DNA from: JAMWDF01 sp964645405
Lineage (GTDB): Bacteria > Ratteibacteria > UBA8468 > B48-G9 > DSTR01
Direction of reading: 5' to 3'
DNA length: 64,000 nucleotides
Assembly: GCA_964645405.1 (NCBI GenBank)
Contig: CAZYCA010000006.1
Coordinates: 31,251 to 95,250, forward strand
Each line of letters starts with the position of its first letter. Position 1 is the first letter of the stretch. Shown here piece after piece: positions 33,201-40,730 of this stretch. The translations under genes and the position numbers were made by a program. The notes beneath the pieces are model-generated. The model was not told the origin of the DNA. It saw nothing but the letters and a program-made list of their open reading frames with translations, and did not search any database.

Positions 33201-34355
33201 CACCAGGCAGGTGAATATCCCCCTGCTATCCTTCTCCGGGACTGGGCGATGAGACGCATCCATGATATCAGGACCGGGGTAATGTACACAGCCAGTGCCA
33301 GACTTGCCTGTGCCTATGAGGAAATTCTCTCTGATTTTGGGTACGGAAAAATAGAAGAGGTGGAAGAGTATAACTACTGGCAGGAGAAAAGCCCCATCAG
33401 AATTTCTGACGGAAGGGTGAAATGGATGGCGTTGAAGAAAAAGGCTGCCTCCCGAATTTCTGGCCTTCTTCTTTTACAAAGCTACTCCCGGAGTGAGCCT
33501 GTAAAAACACAAATTACCTGGCCCGGGATGGCAGCATTTCTGGATGTGGAAACCAGGGAGTTTATCCCCGGGAAAGAAGGTGTTTTCCTGGTGACCATGC
33601 CAGAAAACCTTTCCACCAGGATGTTTCTGGTTTCGTCGGAAACACAGTTTCTGAAGAATATTTCCTCAGATGGTCGTTGTCTGAGAGAAGACTTTGCCCT
33701 GACAAGGCCCGTTTCCTATGACCTGACCATCAGCAGTATAGAAGGTAACCAGAGTCGCTTGTATCCACCAGAGTTTCTGGAAAATAAGAATGAGCCCGGG
33801 AAAAGGTTCTGGAGGATGCCTGCCGGTAAGCGTACAGTCAGCATTTCTTTCCGTGATGACTGGAAATTACTGGAAGATAACTACCAGTTTTCCTTCCGGG
33901 TGAGACTGCCAGAATCTCTGGAAGAAAAACCTGCCTGGGAAAAACCTTTAAGCCTTCTTTTGCTCTCCTGGCGGATTGTCCCGGAAGATAAAGAAAAAAA
34001 GACCCCTGCGAAAATGTTACAGGCAAACATCTTGTGCGAGAAACAGGGTACGGATAGCTTCCGGTGGTATCTATCTGACATCTGCGCTGTGGAAGGGAAA
34101 CAGGTAGCACCTTTAGGACCGGGCAGAGAAGGAATGATACTGCTGGGTCAATCTGCTTGCCCTGAATGGGTGGAGATAGGTGTCCGTAACCAGGGAACAG
34201 AATTTCAGTTTCTTTTCCAGGGAAAGGCAGTAGCCAGCGGGAAAACAGATACCGGGTGGGAAGGCACTTTCAGTATTTCTCAGGGAAAACTTCTTTCTCA
34301 AAACATCATTCCCTGCCTGAATCTTACAGATTTAAAGATTTCCTGGGAACCTTAA
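30204..34355 (+). CDS. Giant secreted carbohydrate-active protein 3: LamG-like domain plus diverged glycosidase-like core
   Basis: At 1383 residues this is the largest protein of the window. A signal peptide is followed by a LamG/concanavalin-like module (residues ~40-285; FSGDILAALAYNRALEEREI is typical). The remainder follows the same plan as the two upstream proteins: a FPFEKTNYGN-type beta domain and a core with SLYFDNSYPKRCYNEVFG near residue 831, equivalent to YDDCGYP...YDEELG, so the first Asp is kept and the second becomes Asn. It is the most diverged member and may have a different substrate or no activity. GGAGGAATAAGAG precedes its ATG, three bases after gene 2. Confidence 0.6.
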   Translation: MKQKVIIFLVALITWPVCLLTEKEGDFFREDTNLPAIAVDPGRIDALIFYLQTETGVKKDASGKVISWSDSSNRNLEFTALTETEKPAILIPDMVNTFPVIRITGQQRRPGGFLSKPVSISPEKGLTLMILARVTQPVSTGFLLGYGPQYKTQGSLNLWLSGNVSYQRAVLMTGTGLEGKVVASSAGNICGKGFVLLTVCFDPASQQVRLYEDSQLVGQTSRLEPLTDSFPFSVGVESGKAWSFSGDILAALAYNRALEEREIKGIHAFFATKYNLRGKKVSLLAHKLPYAYYPSRNQMEVALELSPELKEKAGLKPGQQLKEAGVRIISLDNGKVVATGKLTLDAAGRGQEIFSLPDLPDGEYAVEYEVGTYRERSPETFQRIHFPFEKTNYGNTHEVFPPFEPVRLLDEKTVKVVGRQYRINGFGCLDSVRSLDRELLAAPVRLVGQAEGKNLTWKDSSVSGKALYEDEAVFTASVFSQQLQVKTRSIINEDGCIRVEMDLLPGKEKKMIDFLSLEIPLLEKEVPLFHFVADNGMRFNYAGPTPGKGRIQWYWEKWDGWVPIRWRISLPESEDGLVWTSADTRQHGNTLAWDHRPFVPYLWLGAEERGLAFFMESEENFETDYRQPLQRIYRKNGQVIIRVDIFQKPVQLESSRRIVFGLMASPGKPMEPEFRTRVFASGIGPVSCWGGWQCSSKYPDNQDWSIVDRIQQIRQKGQYTREDEEFFQKKYEEVKSRWPDRRINGSTDWLWLTRHFAQRAAESGRKGSGTYFEEHATDTLLPEWQVFQDEWASTEFNRFQEKPANWGVFSPSYQDFALYMANEWMKRGVSLYFDNSYPKRCYNEVFGPAYRGSDGTLRYGITMFSQRQYYRRIYKLLQQWNRQKAIYPVDFTMHMTNTQVLPFTVWATATLDLEQRAQTEDPDLVPPETEVTVRKFPALGSHRILTEQMKKRQQAAEKKASQKQGYQLPWPPDYTRTVTFGRQAGVIPLALDFVSGHGRHQAGEYPPAILLRDWAMRRIHDIRTGVMYTASARLACAYEEILSDFGYGKIEEVEEYNYWQEKSPIRISDGRVKWMALKKKAASRISGLLLLQSYSRSEPVKTQITWPGMAAFLDVETREFIPGKEGVFLVTMPENLSTRMFLVSSETQFLKNISSDGRCLREDFALTRPVSYDLTISSIEGNQSRLYPPEFLENKNEPGKRFWRMPAGKRTVSISFRDDWKLLEDNYQFSFRVRLPESLEEKPAWEKPLSLLLLSWRIVPEDKEKKTPAKMLQANILCEKQGTDSFRWYLSDICAVEGKQVAPLGPGREGMILLGQSACPEWVEIGVRNQGTEFQFLFQGKAVASGKTDTGWEGTFSISQGKLLSQNIIPCLNLTDLKISWEP

Positions 34356-34361
34356 GACTTT

Positions 34362-35810
34362 TTACCCTTTCATCACAGCCAGAGGTATAAGCCGGGCTAC
34401 TTTTCTGGAAAGCCCTGCTCCTTCTACTACCGCTACTACCTCATCCACATCTTTGTACGCCCCGGGCATCTCTTCTGCCAGACCGGAACGACTGGCTGCC
34501 CGGGCGATAACTCCCTGTCTGGCGAGTTCTTCAGCAAGACAACGGCCCTGAGTGGCTTTAATCGCCTGGTGCCTGGACATCGTTCGTCCCGCACCGTGGC
34601 AGGTGCTACCCCAGGTCTCTGCCATAGCTTTTTCTGTTCCCACCAGGACATAGGAAGATGTACCCATTGTTCCAGGGATAATAACAGGTTGACCAACACT
34701 CTGGTAATGCTGCGGTAACTCCGGATGGAAAGAAGGGAAGGCTCTGGTTGCTCCTTTCCGGTGGACATACAACTTCTTCGGTTTGCCCTCCACCTGGTGT
34801 GTTTCCAGTTTACAGATGTTGTGTGCCACATCATAGACTATTCCCAGCCCCAGTTCTTTTTCAGAAACGCCCAGTGTTTTCCGGAAGGTTTCCCCTACCA
34901 GATGACTGATAATCTGGCGGTTAGCAAAGGCATAGTTGGCAGCACATTTCATAGCGGCAAAATACCTTTCTCCTTCGTATGATTTCACCGGTGCACAGGC
35001 AAGCTGCCTGTCAGGTACTGATATTTTGTATTTGCTGGTTGCTTTGCCGAACTGTGCCAGGTAATCATCGCAAATCTGGTAACCAAACCCGCGACTGCCA
35101 GTATGGACCATGATGGTAAGTTGCTGGGAAAATAAGCCAAAGACCCTGGCTACCTCCTGGTCATAGATTTCTACCACCTGTTGTATTTCCAGAAAATGGT
35201 TACCTGAACCAAGTGTTTCCAGTTGTTCCAATCCTCTTTCCACTGCCCGCTGGCTGAGAACTTCGGGATGAGCACCTGGCATACAACCGTTTTCTTCTAT
35301 GTTCTGCAAGTCAGAGGAAGAACCGAAACCCTGGGAAACAGCCCACCCTGCCCCCTCCACCACCACTTTTTCTAAATCTTTTTTCTTCAGTTTAAGCCTG
35401 CCCGTAGAACCGACACCAGAAGGAATGTTGTGGAAAAGAGCACTCAGCAAATCATCCAGCCTGTGTTTGATAGAACTGACCTGCAGGCTGGTTGTTATCA
35501 GTCTTACCCCGCAGTTGATATCATAGCCAACAAAACCAGGCACAATCACCCCTTCTTCAGCGTCAAAAGCACCTACCCCGCCGATAGGTGCACCGTAACC
35601 CCAGTGGACATCAGGCATCGCCAGGCTATACCTGACAATACCTGGCAGGTGAGCCACATTTACTACCTGAGTAACTGCATTATCACTCAACGCTTTTTCT
35701 AACAGTTTCTCAGAAACATAAAGAATCCCTGGCACTCTCATCCCACCGTGTCTGGGAATAACCCAGGTGTAAGGACCGGTACGTTCCAGTTTCGTCTTCA
35801 GGTCTTCCAT
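34362..35810 (-). CDS. rtcB: RNA-splicing ligase RtcB
   Basis: RtcB joins RNA 2',3'-cyclic phosphate or 3'-phosphate ends to 5'-OH ends using GTP and Mn2+. The 482-residue protein has the family's metal and guanylylation motifs: AMPDVHWGYGAPIGGVGAFD, GYDINCGVRLI (metal Cys), GNHFLEIQ, GSRGFGYQICDDY and STCHGAGRTMSR, whose His is the expected GMP acceptor. I use ATG 35810 with GGAAGAGAA upstream; it overlaps the preceding gene by 13 bases. No archease or RtcA gene lies nearby. It is the last gene of the leftward operon from 37340 and could serve RNA repair. Confidence 0.95.
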   Translation of the reverse strand: MEDLKTKLERTGPYTWVIPRHGGMRVPGILYVSEKLLEKALSDNAVTQVVNVAHLPGIVRYSLAMPDVHWGYGAPIGGVGAFDAEEGVIVPGFVGYDINCGVRLITTSLQVSSIKHRLDDLLSALFHNIPSGVGSTGRLKLKKKDLEKVVVEGAGWAVSQGFGSSSDLQNIEENGCMPGAHPEVLSQRAVERGLEQLETLGSGNHFLEIQQVVEIYDQEVARVFGLFSQQLTIMVHTGSRGFGYQICDDYLAQFGKATSKYKISVPDRQLACAPVKSYEGERYFAAMKCAANYAFANRQIISHLVGETFRKTLGVSEKELGLGIVYDVAHNICKLETHQVEGKPKKLYVHRKGATRAFPSFHPELPQHYQSVGQPVIIPGTMGTSSYVLVGTEKAMAETWGSTCHGAGRTMSRHQAIKATQGRCLAEELARQGVIARAASRSGLAEEMPGAYKDVDEVVAVVEGAGLSRKVARLIPLAVMKG

Positions 35811-36364
35811 TTCTCTTCCATTATATTCCAGCCAAGAGCAAGGGCTTTCTCGCAAAGCGGCAGGTTTTCCTTATTCCCCAGGGTTGCCTCCAGGGCAGAA
35901 CTCAAATCAGATACCTGGCAGGAGAAATATTCTTTGTTTATTAAATAACCCAGAGCACCAGAGATGACCATGTTAGCGACCTGTAGATTCCCGAGAGATT
36001 CAGCCAACTTGGTGGCATCAATTTCCCAGGTTCTGAATTTTCTTTCTGGCTCAGTATGCACCAGAGAAGAATTAAGCAGTAATGTTCCCCCGGGTTTCAC
36101 ATAATGGCTCAGCAGTCTTAACATTTTCTCCTGCATAAAAATGCCTACATCCACCCTGCCGCTTACCGGAGAAGAAACTTCCCGGGTGTTGCTGATAATG
36201 ATTAAACAATAAACATAACCACCCCTCATCTCTGCTCCATAGGTCGGCAGACAGGAAACCTGCCAGTTTCTGTTTATGGCCGTGTAAGCCAGCAGACGGC
36301 CCAAGGTTAAAATTCCCTGTCCACCGGAGCCAGCGACCAGTACCCTCAATTTCTTCCTGCTCAT
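35798..36364 (-). CDS. 2-oxoacid:ferredoxin oxidoreductase gamma subunit (IorB/PorG/KorC type)
   Basis: The 188-residue protein matches the pyruvate/ketoisovalerate oxidoreductase gamma domain: VLVAGSGGQGILTLGRLLAYTA, SCLPTYGAEMRGGYVYCLIIIS and KPGGTLLLNSSLV. Such subunits work with TPP-binding partners in ferredoxin-linked 2-oxoacid oxidation. No alpha, beta or delta subunit is encoded within the window, so it must pair with a protein encoded elsewhere or act differently. It sits 10 bases after a xylose isomerase-like gene and overlaps rtcB. Confidence 0.8.
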   Translation of the reverse strand: MSRKKLRVLVAGSGGQGILTLGRLLAYTAINRNWQVSCLPTYGAEMRGGYVYCLIIISNTREVSSPVSGRVDVGIFMQEKMLRLLSHYVKPGGTLLLNSSLVHTEPERKFRTWEIDATKLAESLGNLQVANMVISGALGYLINKEYFSCQVSDLSSALEATLGNKENLPLCEKALALGWNIMEEKWKT

Positions 36365-36374
36365 AAAATAACTT

Positions 36375-37340
36375 TCAAGTCCACCAGGCCTTTGGTTTTG
36401 GCTGGGTAATAAGAACTTCTTTCAGAAATTTCACTGCTTTAGTCAGACCTTCAGCGGTGCTCATCAGGCTGTCTTCATGTTCAATACTCAAGGTTCCGTC
36501 GTAACCAACCATCCTTAAGGTAGAAACAAAGTCATTCCAGAAATCAAATCCATGGCCATAGCCGACAGTACGGAAAATCCAGGAACGATGGAACTCATCC
36601 AAATATGTTTTTGTGTCCAGGACACCATGAATACTTGTCTGGTAAGGGTTAATACGGCAGTCCTTAGCATGAACATGATAGATGGCTTTCCCCAGGTGTC
36701 TGATTGCTGCCACCGGGTCAATGCCCTGCCAGAAAAGGTGGCTGGGGTCAAAATTGGCACCGATTTCTTCGCCGGCTGCCTGCCGCAGCTTCAGAAGTGT
36801 TTCCGGGTTATAGACGACAAAGCCCGGGTGCATCTCCAGACAAATCTGAGTAACATGGTGTTTTCTGGCAAACTCCACTTCCTCTTTCCAGTAAGGTATC
36901 ACTTTTTCTTCCCACTGCCATTTTAAAACTTCAGAAAAATCAGGGGGCCAGGGGCAGGTAACCCAGCTGGGTGACTTAGCTTTATCACTATCACCAGGAC
37001 AGCCAGAAAAAGTAATAATCCTGGGAATTCCTAATTTTTCAGCCAGCAAGATTGTTTGTCTCTGTGTCTCCCGGTGAGCACCAGCCACAGCAGAATCAGG
37101 ATGCAGAGGATTCCCGTGACAGGAAAGTGCGGAAATTTCCAGGCCACTTTTTTCTATCGTTTTCTGGAAATTTTTCAGTTCCTGGTTATCAGCCAGTAGC
37201 TTTTCTGGATTACAGTGGGTATTTCCCGGGTAATTACCGGTTCCGATTTCTACACATTCCACGCCTGCTGACTTAGCCATCTCTAAGGCTTCCTCCAGAC
37301 TCTTATCCCCGAAAAGCACCAGAAAAACCCCTAACTTCAT
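36375..37340 (-). CDS. Xylose isomerase-like TIM-barrel protein (sugar isomerase/epimerase)
   Basis: The 321-residue protein shows the metal-binding pattern of the AP-endonuclease-2 fold: VECVEIGTGNYPGN, CHGNPLHPDS, RIITFSGCPGD, CLEMHPGF (Glu), GANFDPSHLFWQG (Asp and His), YHVHAKDCRIN and LSIEHED (Glu). Closest functional classes are inositol and ketose isomerases or epimerases; the substrate is unknown. An AAGGAGGGCGACC site fixes the ATG. It is driven by a promoter with a perfect TTGACA and is followed by the oxidoreductase gamma subunit and rtcB. Confidence 0.8.
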   Translation of the reverse strand: MKLGVFLVLFGDKSLEEALEMAKSAGVECVEIGTGNYPGNTHCNPEKLLADNQELKNFQKTIEKSGLEISALSCHGNPLHPDSAVAGAHRETQRQTILLAEKLGIPRIITFSGCPGDSDKAKSPSWVTCPWPPDFSEVLKWQWEEKVIPYWKEEVEFARKHHVTQICLEMHPGFVVYNPETLLKLRQAAGEEIGANFDPSHLFWQGIDPVAAIRHLGKAIYHVHAKDCRINPYQTSIHGVLDTKTYLDEFHRSWIFRTVGYGHGFDFWNDFVSTLRMVGYDGTLSIEHEDSLMSTAEGLTKAVKFLKEVLITQPKPKAWWT

Positions 37341-37368
37341 GGTCGCCCTCCTTGTTTTTTTAACATAA

Positions 37369-37396
37369 AGTTTAGCCTCTGCAGGAAATTTGTCAA
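37369..37396 (-). promoter_or_regulatory. Promoter of the isomerase-gamma subunit-rtcB operon
   Basis: Minus strand TTGACA (37396-37391), 16-base spacer, TAAACT (37374-37369); leader about 20 bases with a strong ribosome site. Confidence 0.55.
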
Positions 37397-37485
37397 TCCA
37401 GAGAAAATTTCAGCCTGTGAGACTGTAAGCTGGCACGGGAAAAATCTTCCCTCCGCCATTCCCGAATCCTTCACTGCTGGGCGGT

Positions 37486-37515
37486 TTGACATCCAGGTTG
37501 AGGCAAAAGTAAAAT
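37486..37515 (+). promoter_or_regulatory. Promoter of the long lol-mcs-clpC-bam-lpx operon
   Basis: TTGACA (37486-37491), 18-base spacer, TAAAAT (37510-37515), about 22 bases of leader before ATG 37544. No promoter of similar quality was noticed before the next genes, so it may drive up to 14 genes. Confidence 0.6.
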
Positions 37516-37543
37516 AAATCCTTTAAAAGACAGCGGCTGATAA

Positions 37544-38728
37544 ATGTTCTCCTACATCTTTTTCCTCTCGCGGAAATTTGCTGGCAGGCCAGCAAAAGAG
37601 AACTTTCTCTGGTTCCTCAGTTTTTTCTCTGTTGCGGGTATTGCCCTGGGAGTAACAACTCTGATGCTGGTTTTAGGGGTAATGAATGGTTTCTCCAACG
37701 AGTTGAAGAAAAAAATTGTTGGTGCTAACCCTACGATTTACATTGAAGGACGTCCTCTCCTTTACGACTGTGAACAATTTATCCCGCAGGTACTATCCAT
37801 TTCCGGGATTAAGGGAGCTGCCCCTTACCTTTCCTCGCAGGTGATTTATCGTTCTTCTCATTATCTCCTTGGCGGTATCCTGAAAGGAGTTGACCCGGTA
37901 GCAGAACCAACAGTTACCAATATTGCTACATTTTTCAAAAAAGGTGATTTGGAGTCTCTGGAGAAAGGGATCGTCCTGGGCAGTGAACTGGCGAAAGAGT
38001 TAGAAGTTGGCGTAGGAGATGAAGTAACGGTCATTGGTGGGTTGCTGGCTAAACAACAATCTTTTCGCGTCACAGGTATTATGGAGTGTGGAGTGTACAG
38101 TTACGATGTCTCTATGGGTCTTACCGCGTTAACCAACGTGCAAAAACTTTTCCATCTGGGAAATGCTGTTCATGGGGTGGGACTGAGGGCTGATGATATT
38201 TATGCTTCAGAATCTTTAGCACAAAAGGTCAGCCAGCTTCTAAAAAATCGTTATCCAGTCACAACCTGGATTCAGAAAAACAAAATTCTTTTTGCTGCTT
38301 TAGCCCTGGAAAAGAAGGCTATGGCAGTTATCCTGGTGCTGATTGTTCTGGTGGCTTCTTTCAATATCGTCTCCACTCTAATGATTACTGTGTTCCGTAA
38401 GACCAGAGAAATAGGAATTCTGCGGGCGATAGGTCTTTCCGCTGCAGATATTGCGAAGATTTTTTTCTGGCAGGGGATAGCCCTCGGTCTGGAAGGATTA
38501 GCCGGTGGTCTGGTCTTAGGGGGGATGCTCAGTTATCTCCTCCGGCGTTACCAGTTCATCCGTTTACCAGAGTTTGTTTATAATCTCTCGCGGCTGCCTG
38601 TAGAAATTGCCGGCAAGGATATAGGTTTTATTTCTCTGGCGGTTCTGCTCATAGTTTCCTTAGCCAGTTTATATCCGGCAGTCAGGGCTGCCAGATTAAA
38701 TCCTGTGGAGGCACTTAAATACGAGTAA
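37544..38728 (+). CDS. lolC: Lipoprotein-releasing system transmembrane protein LolC/LolE
   Basis: The 394-residue inner-membrane protein has one N-terminal membrane segment (FFSVAGIALGVTTLMLVLG), a ~220-residue periplasmic domain and three C-terminal segments, with EKKAMAVILVLIVLVASFNI and VFRKTREIGILRAIGLS as family hallmarks. It forms the membrane part of the ABC system that extracts lipoproteins from the inner membrane for LolA. Only one such gene is present, followed by lolD, so it probably forms a homodimer. The ribosome site is weak. Confidence 0.88.
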   Translation: MFSYIFFLSRKFAGRPAKENFLWFLSFFSVAGIALGVTTLMLVLGVMNGFSNELKKKIVGANPTIYIEGRPLLYDCEQFIPQVLSISGIKGAAPYLSSQVIYRSSHYLLGGILKGVDPVAEPTVTNIATFFKKGDLESLEKGIVLGSELAKELEVGVGDEVTVIGGLLAKQQSFRVTGIMECGVYSYDVSMGLTALTNVQKLFHLGNAVHGVGLRADDIYASESLAQKVSQLLKNRYPVTTWIQKNKILFAALALEKKAMAVILVLIVLVASFNIVSTLMITVFRKTREIGILRAIGLSAADIAKIFFWQGIALGLEGLAGGLVLGGMLSYLLRRYQFIRLPEFVYNLSRLPVEIAGKDIGFISLAVLLIVSLASLYPAVRAARLNPVEALKYE

Positions 38729-38737
38729 GGAATAAGG

Positions 38738-39472
38738 ATGATGCTGAAAGGAGAAAGGTTAACCAAAAGATACGGACAGCTGGTAGCCCTGGAAGATGTA
38801 ACAGTCCAGGTAGAAAAAGGGGAAATTGTACTGGTCATGGGTCCATCCGGGTCCGGTAAAACCACCCTTTTGAATCTTCTGGCTATCCTGGACCGTCCCA
38901 GCAGTGGTCAGGTTTTTCTTAACGGGCAGCAGATTACTGACCTTACTGACTGGCAGGCTGCCCGTTTGCGGAACCAGAACTTTGGTTTTGTCTTTCAATT
39001 CTTCCATCTCTTGCCAGAACTGACCGTCTGCGAAAATGTCTTCTTACCTCTCTGGGTTAAGGAGGGAAAGAAGGCCAGGCTGAGTTATTACCGGAAACAG
39101 GCTGAAGAACTTCTTGACCGCTTTAATTTATCTCACCGGAAGGATGCTTACCCGGCACAGCTTTCTGGTGGAGAAGCACAACGGGTAGCCATCTGTCGGA
39201 GTCTCATCTGCCAGCCGCAGGTTGTTTTTGCCGATGAACCAACTGGTTCCATTGATAAAGAAGCAACTACCCTTGTTCTGAAGATGATTCAGGAGTTGAA
39301 CCAGGAGCAGGGGGTTAGTTTTGTTATCGCTTCCCATAACGAAATCTTTTTACAGTTGGCGACGCAGGTTGTATATTTAAGGGATGGACGCCTGCAGGAA
39401 AAGAGAAAAATAACGCGGGAAGCAAACGAGGAAAAAACAGGGGGAAAGGATGGGGTTACAGATTTATTTTGA
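38738..39472 (+). CDS. lolD: Lipoprotein-releasing ABC transporter ATP-binding protein LolD
   Basis: The 244-residue ATPase has Walker A GPSGSGKTT (residues 34-42), the signature QLSGGEAQRVAICRSL, Walker B VVFADEPTGSID and a switch His (ASHNE). It powers LolC/E. The LolD-type family is shared with MacB, but the neighbouring lolC/E gene supports this name. An AAGGAATAAGG precedes the tandem ATGATG start. It overlaps ilvE by 23 bases. Confidence 0.88.
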   Translation: MMLKGERLTKRYGQLVALEDVTVQVEKGEIVLVMGPSGSGKTTLLNLLAILDRPSSGQVFLNGQQITDLTDWQAARLRNQNFGFVFQFFHLLPELTVCENVFLPLWVKEGKKARLSYYRKQAEELLDRFNLSHRKDAYPAQLSGGEAQRVAICRSLICQPQVVFADEPTGSIDKEATTLVLKMIQELNQEQGVSFVIASHNEIFLQLATQVVYLRDGRLQEKRKITREANEEKTGGKDGVTDLF

Positions 39473-40334
39473 TGGTAGATTTGTCCCGGAAGAAGAAGCC
39501 AGGGTTTCTGTCTTTGACCACGGGCTACTTTACGGAGATGGTGTTTTTGAGGGTTTAAGAAGCTATGGAGGACGTATTTTCCAGCTGGACCAGCACCTGC
39601 ACCGACTTTACTGTTCTGCCAAAGGGATTATGCTGGAGATTCCAATGAACCTGGATGCTTTACGCAAGGCTGTGATAGAAACTGTCAGAGTTAACAATAT
39701 TAAAGATGGCTACATTCGTGTGGTTGCCACCAGAGGAGTGGGAGACCTCGGACTGGATCCGCGCAAATGTCCCAGGCCAAGTTTGTTCATTATTGCCAGT
39801 AAGATTCAATTGTATCCGGACAGTTACTACCAGAAAGGTTTAAAGGTAGTAACTGTAGCCACCCGTCGGAATCTTCATGCGTCTTTAAATCCGTGTATTA
39901 AGTCTCTAAACTATCTTAACAATATTCTGGCCAAGATTGAAGCCAATCTGGCTGGTGCTGACGAGGGGTTAATTCTCAATCAGTTCGGGTATGTTAGTGA
40001 GTGCACAGGAGAGAACATTTTTGTTGTCCAGGGAAATTTTCTTTCCACACCCCCGGTGAGTGCTGGAGTGTTGGCTGGAGTAACCAGAAATGTAGTTATG
40101 GAAATCGGCAAGAGCCTGGGATTGGAGGTTTTCCAGCGGAATCTTACCCGTAATGATATTTATGTAGCAGATGAGTGTTTTCTTACTGGTACTGCAGCCG
40201 AGATTGTTCCTGTAACTTACTTAGACGGCAGGGCTATCGGTAATGGGCTGCCGGGAAAGGTTACTCAGTCCATCACGCAGGCTTTCCGGGAGAAGGTGAA
40301 GGTAGAAGGTACTCCTGTTTATGAAAGTGAGTAA
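39450..40334 (+). CDS. ilvE: Branched-chain amino acid aminotransferase (class IV PLP)
   Basis: The 294-residue enzyme swaps an amino group between branched-chain amino acids and 2-oxoglutarate. Visible features are VFDHGLLYGDGVFEGLR, the PLP lysine at about residue 151 in PCIKSLNYLNN, EGLILNQFGYVSECTGENIF and the C-terminal TGTAAEIVPV phosphate-binding region. A D-amino acid transaminase or ADC lyase is less likely given the length and motifs. It is translationally coupled to lolD and overlaps the mcsA start by 14 bases. Confidence 0.88.
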   Translation: MGLQIYFDGRFVPEEEARVSVFDHGLLYGDGVFEGLRSYGGRIFQLDQHLHRLYCSAKGIMLEIPMNLDALRKAVIETVRVNNIKDGYIRVVATRGVGDLGLDPRKCPRPSLFIIASKIQLYPDSYYQKGLKVVTVATRRNLHASLNPCIKSLNYLNNILAKIEANLAGADEGLILNQFGYVSECTGENIFVVQGNFLSTPPVSAGVLAGVTRNVVMEIGKSLGLEVFQRNLTRNDIYVADECFLTGTAAEIVPVTYLDGRAIGNGLPGKVTQSITQAFREKVKVEGTPVYESE

Positions 40335-40728
40335 AAGTGATTTCTCATTAAGGAGAACACAGATTAAAATTGCCCTGATAAAAGTGAACCAGCCTTTTGT
40401 TGTAAAGTTATCTCTGGCAACTGCCAGTTACAGGGCAGGAAAGAAAGTTTCTGTTAGTCCTGGATGTCCTGCCTGCGGATACCGCTGGAAAGATTTTCGC
40501 CAGTTTCGTTTCCTTGGTTGTCCTGATTGCTACTATCACTTCTTTCCCTTAATCCGAAAATATCTGCAAAAAACTTACGGGTGTTTTTCTCATCAGGGTA
40601 AAACCCCGTACAGAATGAGGAAAGATTCAGCCAGAAAATCTGTGCCGCGGCTCAGTCCCTCGGTCCAGAGAAGGCTGGAAAGATTACGGCAGATGCTGGA
40701 AAAAGAGGGAGAATCTTTTTCCCGATAA
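40321..40728 (+). CDS. mcsA: McsA-like activator of protein arginine kinase, short form
   Basis: The 135-residue protein has one zinc-finger-like block, CPACGYRWKDF followed by GCPDCYYHFF, then SHQGKTPYRM and a short charged C-terminal helix (RRLERLRQMLEKEGE), matching the second half of McsA. The N-terminal zinc finger of typical McsA is absent; the first ~47 residues have no cysteine. McsA binds and activates McsB, which follows two bases later, and this adjacency is strong support. The start lacks a good ribosome site and overlaps ilvE. Confidence 0.8.
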   Translation: MKVSKSDFSLRRTQIKIALIKVNQPFVVKLSLATASYRAGKKVSVSPGCPACGYRWKDFRQFRFLGCPDCYYHFFPLIRKYLQKTYGCFSHQGKTPYRMRKDSARKSVPRLSPSVQRRLERLRQMLEKEGESFSR

Positions 40729-40730
40729 CA

